In this document: positions 6,730 to 9,688 of the stretch, piece by piece | Layout: the number at the start of each line of letters is the position of its first letter | Position numbering within the stretch: the stretch's first letter is position 1 | Assembly: GCA_905203455.1 (NCBI GenBank) | Contig: CAJKVX010000033.1 | Coordinates: forward strand, 1-9,688 | Source of the DNA: an uncultured Eubacteriales bacterium | Lineage (GTDB): Bacteria; Bacillota; Clostridia; Christensenellales; UBA1242 | Direction: 5' to 3' | DNA length: 9,688 nt | Position numbers and translations under genes: made by a program | The notes under the pieces: model-generated | Database searches by the model: none | The model's input: only the letters and a program-made list of their open reading frames with translations | What the model was told of the DNA's origin: nothing

Positions 6730-7785
6730 ATGAAAAAACAAATTAAAGTTTTCCAAATTGGTTGCGGGAAAATGGCTGCTTACACCATGCGCTATGTGCT
6801 TGAAAAAGGCGGAGTGATTGTTGGGGCTGTTGATGTTAGTGATATTGTTGGGCAAGATATTGGGGCTGTTATTGGGTGCAAAAATTTAGGCGTTAAAATT
6901 GCACACGCAAAAGACCTTGAACAAGAACTTAAAAGAACAAAACCTGATGTGGCAATTGTTACAACAATGAGTTTGATGAAAGATTTGTATGAGTCTCTTA
7001 TGGTTTGTGCTAAGTGTGGGGTTAACGCAATAACCACTTGTGAAGAAGCATTCTTCCCTTGGAACAGCAGTGAAAAATTGACTAAAAAAATTGATAAACT
7101 TGCAAAAGAAAACAATTGCACAATAACTGGAAGTGGGTATCAAGACATCAGTTGGGGGCAGTTGATTTCAAGCCTTTGCGCAACAACTCAAACTGTTAAA
7201 GTTATTCACGGCAAAAGCAGTTACAATGTTGAAGATTATGGCATTGCTCTTGCACAAGTTCATGGGGCAGGCCTAAGCCTTGACAGGTTTGAAAAAGAAA
7301 TTGCCAGTGCAGACAAAATTAGTGATGAAGAAAGGCAAGAAATTATTAAAAAAGGCGAATATTCACCATCATATATGTGGACGGTTAATGGTTGGCTTTG
7401 CGAAAAATTAGGGCTTACCATTACAAGGCAAACTCAAAAATGCATTCCACAGACTTACAAAAAAGATTTGGTTAGCAAAACTTTAAATATGAAAATTCCA
7501 AAGGGTTATGCAACAGGCATGAGCGCAGTTGTTACCACCGAAACCAAAGAGGGCATTAAACTTGTAACCGAGTGCATTGGCAAAGTTTATGGTCCAGATG
7601 AGTTTGACTGCAATGAGTGGACAATTGAGGGCGAACCAAACACAACAATGGTTATAACAAGACCAAAAACAGTTGAAATGACTTGTGCAAGTGTTGTTAA
7701 CCGCCTTCTTGATGTTATTAATGCCCCAGCGGGGTATGTAACAACTGACAAAATGGGTGAACTTAAATATATTGTTAAGTTTTAA
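6730..7785 (+). CDS. 2,4-diaminopentanoate dehydrogenase / DapB-like NAD(P)-dependent oxidoreductase
   Basis: This 351-residue cytosolic oxidoreductase has an N-terminal Rossmann fold. Strand one is IKVFQIGCGKMA (residues 5-16), a GxGxxA dinucleotide loop, and strand two ends at GAVDVSD. The rest resembles the dihydrodipicolinate-reductase-like family that includes 2,4-diaminopentanoate dehydrogenase (Ord) of the clostridial ornithine fermentation pathway. That enzyme oxidatively deaminates 2,4-diaminopentanoate to 2-amino-4-oxopentanoate. Length fits that family (about 340-360) and exceeds true DapB (about 250-270). No ornithine aminomutase, racemase or thiolase gene lies nearby, so the substrate is uncertain; another amino-acid-like compound is possible. 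AAGGAGA at 6717-6723 precedes the ATG at 6730. It has its own promoter. Family membership is judged by eye. Confidence 0.65.
   Translation: MKKQIKVFQIGCGKMAAYTMRYVLEKGGVIVGAVDVSDIVGQDIGAVIGCKNLGVKIAHAKDLEQELKRTKPDVAIVTTMSLMKDLYESLMVCAKCGVNAITTCEEAFFPWNSSEKLTKKIDKLAKENNCTITGSGYQDISWGQLISSLCATTQTVKVIHGKSSYNVEDYGIALAQVHGAGLSLDRFEKEIASADKISDEERQEIIKKGEYSPSYMWTVNGWLCEKLGLTITRQTQKCIPQTYKKDLVSKTLNMKIPKGYATGMSAVVTTETKEGIKLVTECIGKVYGPDEFDCNEWTIEGEPNTTMVITRPKTVEMTCASVVNRLLDVINAPAGYVTTDKMGELKYIVKF
7745..7773 (+). promoter_or_regulatory. Internal promoter in the 3' end of the dehydrogenase gene
   Basis: CTGACA (7745-7750), a 17-nt spacer and TATATT (7768-7773) make a good housekeeping-type promoter within the last 41 coding bases. 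A transcript would start near 7780 and cover the structured RNA that follows. The match may be chance in AT-rich coding sequence. Confidence 0.45.
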
Positions 7786-8010
7786 AGATATATACATTAA
7801 CAAAATTAGTCTTTCAGCTTGTAGACAAATTAACCAGGCTGTTCAAAAACAAGCAATACTTGGCTCGGAAATGCCTAAAAGCAGGATTTTAGTTTCCATA
7901 AGTGACTGTTTTTAGGCGTTTTTGAGGTAATGCAGCAAGAAAATATTTAAAACTTTTCGGTCGTGCAGTTTTGGGGTAGTCTGAAGCACTAACAAAATTA
8001 GTGCTTTTTT
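7780..8010 (+). ncRNA. Structured RNA candidate, unknown family
   Basis: This 230-nt non-coding stretch folds unusually well by eye. A continuous 21-bp helix (7864-7884 with 7906-7926, four G-U pairs, 21-nt loop) forms the core. CTTGT/ACAAG (7818-7822, 7849-7853) forms a second arm. The ends close through TTAGTcTTTCAG (7806-7817) with 7981-7992, eleven pairs and one mismatch. The 3' closing strand overlaps the terminator arm, as in a riboswitch or attenuator. However, the downstream genes have their own promoter after the terminator, which favours an independent small RNA or a structured 3' UTR. I see no signature of tmRNA, RNase P, SRP RNA, T-box or the common riboswitches. A divergent 6S RNA is conceivable. 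Both ends are inferred. Confidence 0.5.
7985..8010 (+). terminator. Terminator of the structured RNA / dehydrogenase transcript
   Basis: AGCACTAA (7985-7992) and TTAGTGCT (7998-8005) form a perfect 8-bp stem with a CAAAA loop, followed by a run of Ts. The 5' arm can instead pair with 7806-7817 upstream. Confidence 0.88.
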
Positions 8011-8043
8011 ATTGTTTTAATTTTTGGTTAGTGGCATTTGTTA

Positions 8044-8072
8044 TTGACTTTATTTGTTAAACATTTTATACT
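8044..8072 (+). promoter_or_regulatory. Promoter of the small-peptide / anchored-protein operon
   Basis: TTGACT (8044-8049), a 17-nt spacer and TATACT (8067-8072) give a strong promoter with an expected start near 8079. This places the 38-aa ORF's ATG about 44 nt into the message. Confidence 0.75.
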
Positions 8073-8122
8073 TAATTTATGCATTAATTTGCAATAGATA
8101 TTGGTTGTGGGGGAAGGGCTTA

Positions 8123-8239
8123 ATGGCGTTATTTGGTAAACGATTTAGCATAATAAAACTAATATTGTTTATAATAATTGCCATAATTGTTGTGCTTTTA
8201 ATTTTAAGGGGCAACATTATAAGTGCGGTTAATGGTTAA
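8123..8239 (+). CDS. Small single-helix membrane peptide, 38 aa
   Basis: This short gene encodes a peptide with a basic N-terminus (MALFGKRFS) and one very hydrophobic Ile/Leu/Val stretch over about residues 10-30, then a short polar tail. The ATG at 8123 is chosen because a purine-rich GGGGGAAGGG lies at 8109-8118. An in-frame TTG at 8054 would precede the expected transcription start. Its stop overlaps the next start in TAATG. It is probably an inner-membrane micropeptide. It may assist or regulate the membrane-anchored protein encoded next, or serve mainly as a translated leader that brings ribosomes to the next start, which has no clear binding site. I recognise no family. The hydrophobic run could also be a toxin-like peptide, but no antitoxin is seen. 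Confidence 0.6.
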   Translation: MALFGKRFSIIKLILFIIIAIIVVLLILRGNIISAVNG

Positions 8240-9141
8240 TGAAAAAAAATAAAACTTTAAGATTTTTTGTTACTCTTTTAATTGTTCTAGCAATTTTAGG
8301 CTCACTTGTTGTTGGGGGCTATTTTATTCTTGACAAAGCGGTTGTTCCAAAATATTTTGGGGAATATGGCATTAACAACATGAGCGACCTTGTTGAAATG
8401 ATGGGCACGCTTTATAATAATAATGATGAAAGCGATATTGTTACAAACCCATTTAGAGAGTCTGACAAAGTTTCAGCTGAAAACAAGTTAATTGAGGTGG
8501 GCTTTCCTGTGCTTGCAAATGGTAACCTTGATTACAAAAAAATTGCAGAAGGTCAGTTTGAAGTTAGCAGTGAGGCAAGCGTTGAATTAACTGATAAAGA
8601 ACTAGCAAGCATTGTTGGTGAAATGTTAAACAGTGGGGTTCTTGCAGAAAAACTTCCTAATTTAAGGTATCTTAACACTCTTACATTCACCATGCTTGAA
8701 GTGATTATCACCCCTGATGTTATTATAGGTGAAGAAGTTGACCTTAACAGTGCACACATGGAGTTTACTGTTAAAATTGACACATCTTCTGTTAGAACAC
8801 AAATGGCAAATGAAATGGAAATGCCTTTATTCCTTTTAAACATGATTGTTCCAAAAACCCTTTATATTAGCGTTGAGTTTGATTTAAGCATTAATGAGGG
8901 CGAGTGGGTTTACACAAACAGTTCAATAGGAGTTAACGGCAGAACAAGCAAACAAAGCGAAATTTTGCTGAATTTGCTTATTGATTTCATTTTTCCGCCA
9001 GAAGACCAAATGACGCTTGAAAGGTTGAATGAAGAATTTGGTGGCGTTATTATTAATGGGCTTGAACTGCTTGGCAATGTTCAGTTTACCAATTCAATTT
9101 ACTCAACCAGCCAAAACGGCGTTATTTTAACATTTAAATAA
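8239..9141 (+). CDS. Membrane-anchored extracytoplasmic protein of unknown function
   Basis: This 300-residue protein starts with a basic tip (MKKNKTLR) and one hydrophobic helix (about residues 9-31), and the rest is polar. That predicts a signal anchor with the body outside the cell membrane. There is no lipobox Cys and no obvious signal-peptidase site. The body alternates acidic loops with beta-type stretches; ASVELTDKELASIVGEMLN (about 114-132) and LYISVEFDLSINEG (about 210-223) are the most structured parts. The plan loosely recalls YpmS-type (DUF2140) anchored proteins, but I would not assign that family without a profile search. Its ATG overlaps the stop of the 38-aa peptide (TAATG) and lacks a good ribosome site, so translation is probably coupled. 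No catalytic motif is visible. Confidence 0.8.
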   Translation: MKKNKTLRFFVTLLIVLAILGSLVVGGYFILDKAVVPKYFGEYGINNMSDLVEMMGTLYNNNDESDIVTNPFRESDKVSAENKLIEVGFPVLANGNLDYKKIAEGQFEVSSEASVELTDKELASIVGEMLNSGVLAEKLPNLRYLNTLTFTMLEVIITPDVIIGEEVDLNSAHMEFTVKIDTSSVRTQMANEMEMPLFLLNMIVPKTLYISVEFDLSINEGEWVYTNSSIGVNGRTSKQSEILLNLLIDFIFPPEDQMTLERLNEEFGGVIINGLELLGNVQFTNSIYSTSQNGVILTFK

Positions 9142-9173
9142 AAATTAAATTAAATTTAAATAAAACAAAAAAT

Positions 9174-9225
9174 AAAACACTCGTCTTTAATAAACACAAA
9201 AGTGTAAATTAAGCGAGTGTTTTTT
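9174..9225. terminator. Long bidirectional terminator between convergent genes
   Basis: AAAACACTCG (9174-9183) pairs with CGAGTGTTTT (9214-9223). Within it TTAAT/ATTAA and ACAC-AAAA-GTGT (9194-9205) extend the hairpin. T-runs follow on the plus strand, and on the minus strand past the stem, so it can serve the anchored-protein gene and the converging nagA. Confidence 0.85.
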
Positions 9226-9266
9226 GTTAGTGTAAATAAGGGGCATTTATCGTCAGGTAGAGTGCA

Positions 9267-9289
9267 TCTGTCGTCGGACAGACTTTTTT
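9267..9289. terminator. Hairpin TCTGTC-GTCG-GACAGA with T-run, next to the nagA stop
   Basis: A perfect 6-bp stem with a 4-nt loop ends six bases from the nagA stop. Six Ts follow on the plus strand, so it works best as a plus-strand terminator protecting nagA from antisense read-through. On the minus strand it has no T-run. Confidence 0.45.
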
Positions 9290-9688
9290 AACCTTCGTAA
9301 ACGATTTTGCCGCCGATATACGTTTTTAAAACGTTAAGCTTATCGTCTGCAATAAAGAAATCTGCATCATAACCGGGTTCGAATTTTCCTTTTTTAACAT
9401 TAATATATTTTGCAGGCGTGTCGGAAGCCATTTTAAAAGCTTCTTCTTTCGGAATGTTAAATTCAATTGCTTTCTTTACGCAGTCCAGAAGAGAAGATGT
9501 GCTTCCTGCAATTGTGCCGTCTTTTGTTCTTGCAACACCGCCCGAAACCGTTATCTGCTGACCGCCGAATTCGTATTCGCCGTCGCAAAGACCCGTCGCA
9601 CGCATACTGTCGCTTATGAGTATGAGTTTGTCCGAAGTAAATGTTTTATAAAGCATTTTGATAACGGATTTGTGAATGTGGAGTCCGT
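9288..9688 (-). CDS. nagA: N-acetylglucosamine-6-phosphate deacetylase, 3' part (runs off the window)
   Basis: The last 132 codons of an amidohydrolase-superfamily enzyme that removes acetate from N-acetylglucosamine-6-phosphate in amino-sugar and cell-wall recycling. The reading frame stays open to the window edge, so the ATG at 9656 is internal. The visible part starts at GLHIH, which holds the substrate-contacting His of the family. It continues through LISDSMRATG, which carries the catalytic Asp, and GTIAGS, then the closing PAKYINVKKGKFEPGYDADF and a terminal strand. Full-length NagA is about 380 residues, so roughly the last third is here. It converges on the anchored-protein gene. CpG content is far above the rest of the window. 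The family call is strong; partners such as nagB would lie outside. Confidence 0.9.
   Translation of the reverse strand, partial: GLHIHKSVIKMLYKTFTSDKLILISDSMRATGLCDGEYEFGGQQITVSGGVARTKDGTIAGSTSSLLDCVKKAIEFNIPKEEAFKMASDTPAKYINVKKGKFEPGYDADFFIADDKLNVLKTYIGGKIVYEG

Noticed and set aside
7806..8010. Structured RNA as a T-box, lysine, SAM, ZTP or glycine riboswitch, tmRNA or SRP RNA
   Set aside because: The conserved primary-sequence boxes of these families are not present, and the downstream operon has its own promoter.
8054..8122. Upstream TTG start extending the 38-aa peptide to 61 aa
   Set aside because: It falls between the -35 and -10 boxes of a strong promoter; the ATG at 8123 has the ribosome site.
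8123..8239. Small hydrophobic peptide as a type I toxin
   Set aside because: No antisense promoter or antitoxin RNA is evident, and its stop overlaps the next gene's start, which suggests an operon partner.

Overview
The window is a low-GC, Firmicutes-like stretch of chromosome, most likely from a Clostridia-type organism, perhaps uncultured. The evidence is AT-rich coding sequence with strong GGAGG-type ribosome binding sites, near-consensus TTGACA/TATAAT promoters and many intrinsic terminators. TGA is not read as Trp, which argues against Mollicutes. No phage, transposase, CRISPR, tRNA or rRNA gene is visible, so the organism call is an inference from style only.

Layout. (1) 39-1639: a cardiolipin synthase on the minus strand with its terminator. 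(2) 1729-5863: a divergent plus-strand operon of a MarR regulator and the two halves of a heterodimeric ABC exporter. A consensus promoter drives it, with a 12-bp palindrome on its -10 box, and a hairpin terminator ends it. The two ABC halves carry complementary motif losses, so one ATP site should be degenerate and one active, as in BmrCD or TM287/288. (3) 5864-6316: a regulatory stretch of about 450 bp holding a consensus promoter, a terminated transcript of about 120 nt with three mini-ORFs, a 12-bp tandem repeat, small inverted repeats and a second promoter. (4) 6317-6661: a 99-aa XRE-type regulator and terminator. (5) 6670-7785: an orphan 2,4-diaminopentanoate dehydrogenase / DapB-like NAD(P) oxidoreductase. 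(6) 7745-8010: an internal promoter followed by a highly structured, terminator-ended RNA candidate. (7) 8044-9225: a promoter, a 38-aa one-helix membrane peptide whose stop codon overlaps the start of a 300-aa membrane-anchored protein of unknown function, and a long bidirectional terminator. (8) 9288-9688: the 3' third of a minus-strand nagA running off the edge, clearly richer in CpG than everything else here.

The genes do not form one pathway. The best-defined unit is the MarR-controlled exporter, probably for drugs or other amphiphiles. Cardiolipin synthase and the anchored protein also act at the membrane, but the sequence shows no functional link between them. The less ordinary content is in the two non-coding stretches at 5864-6316 and 7786-8043. 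Each holds an apparently independent short transcript with alternative RNA pairings that I cannot assign to a known family.
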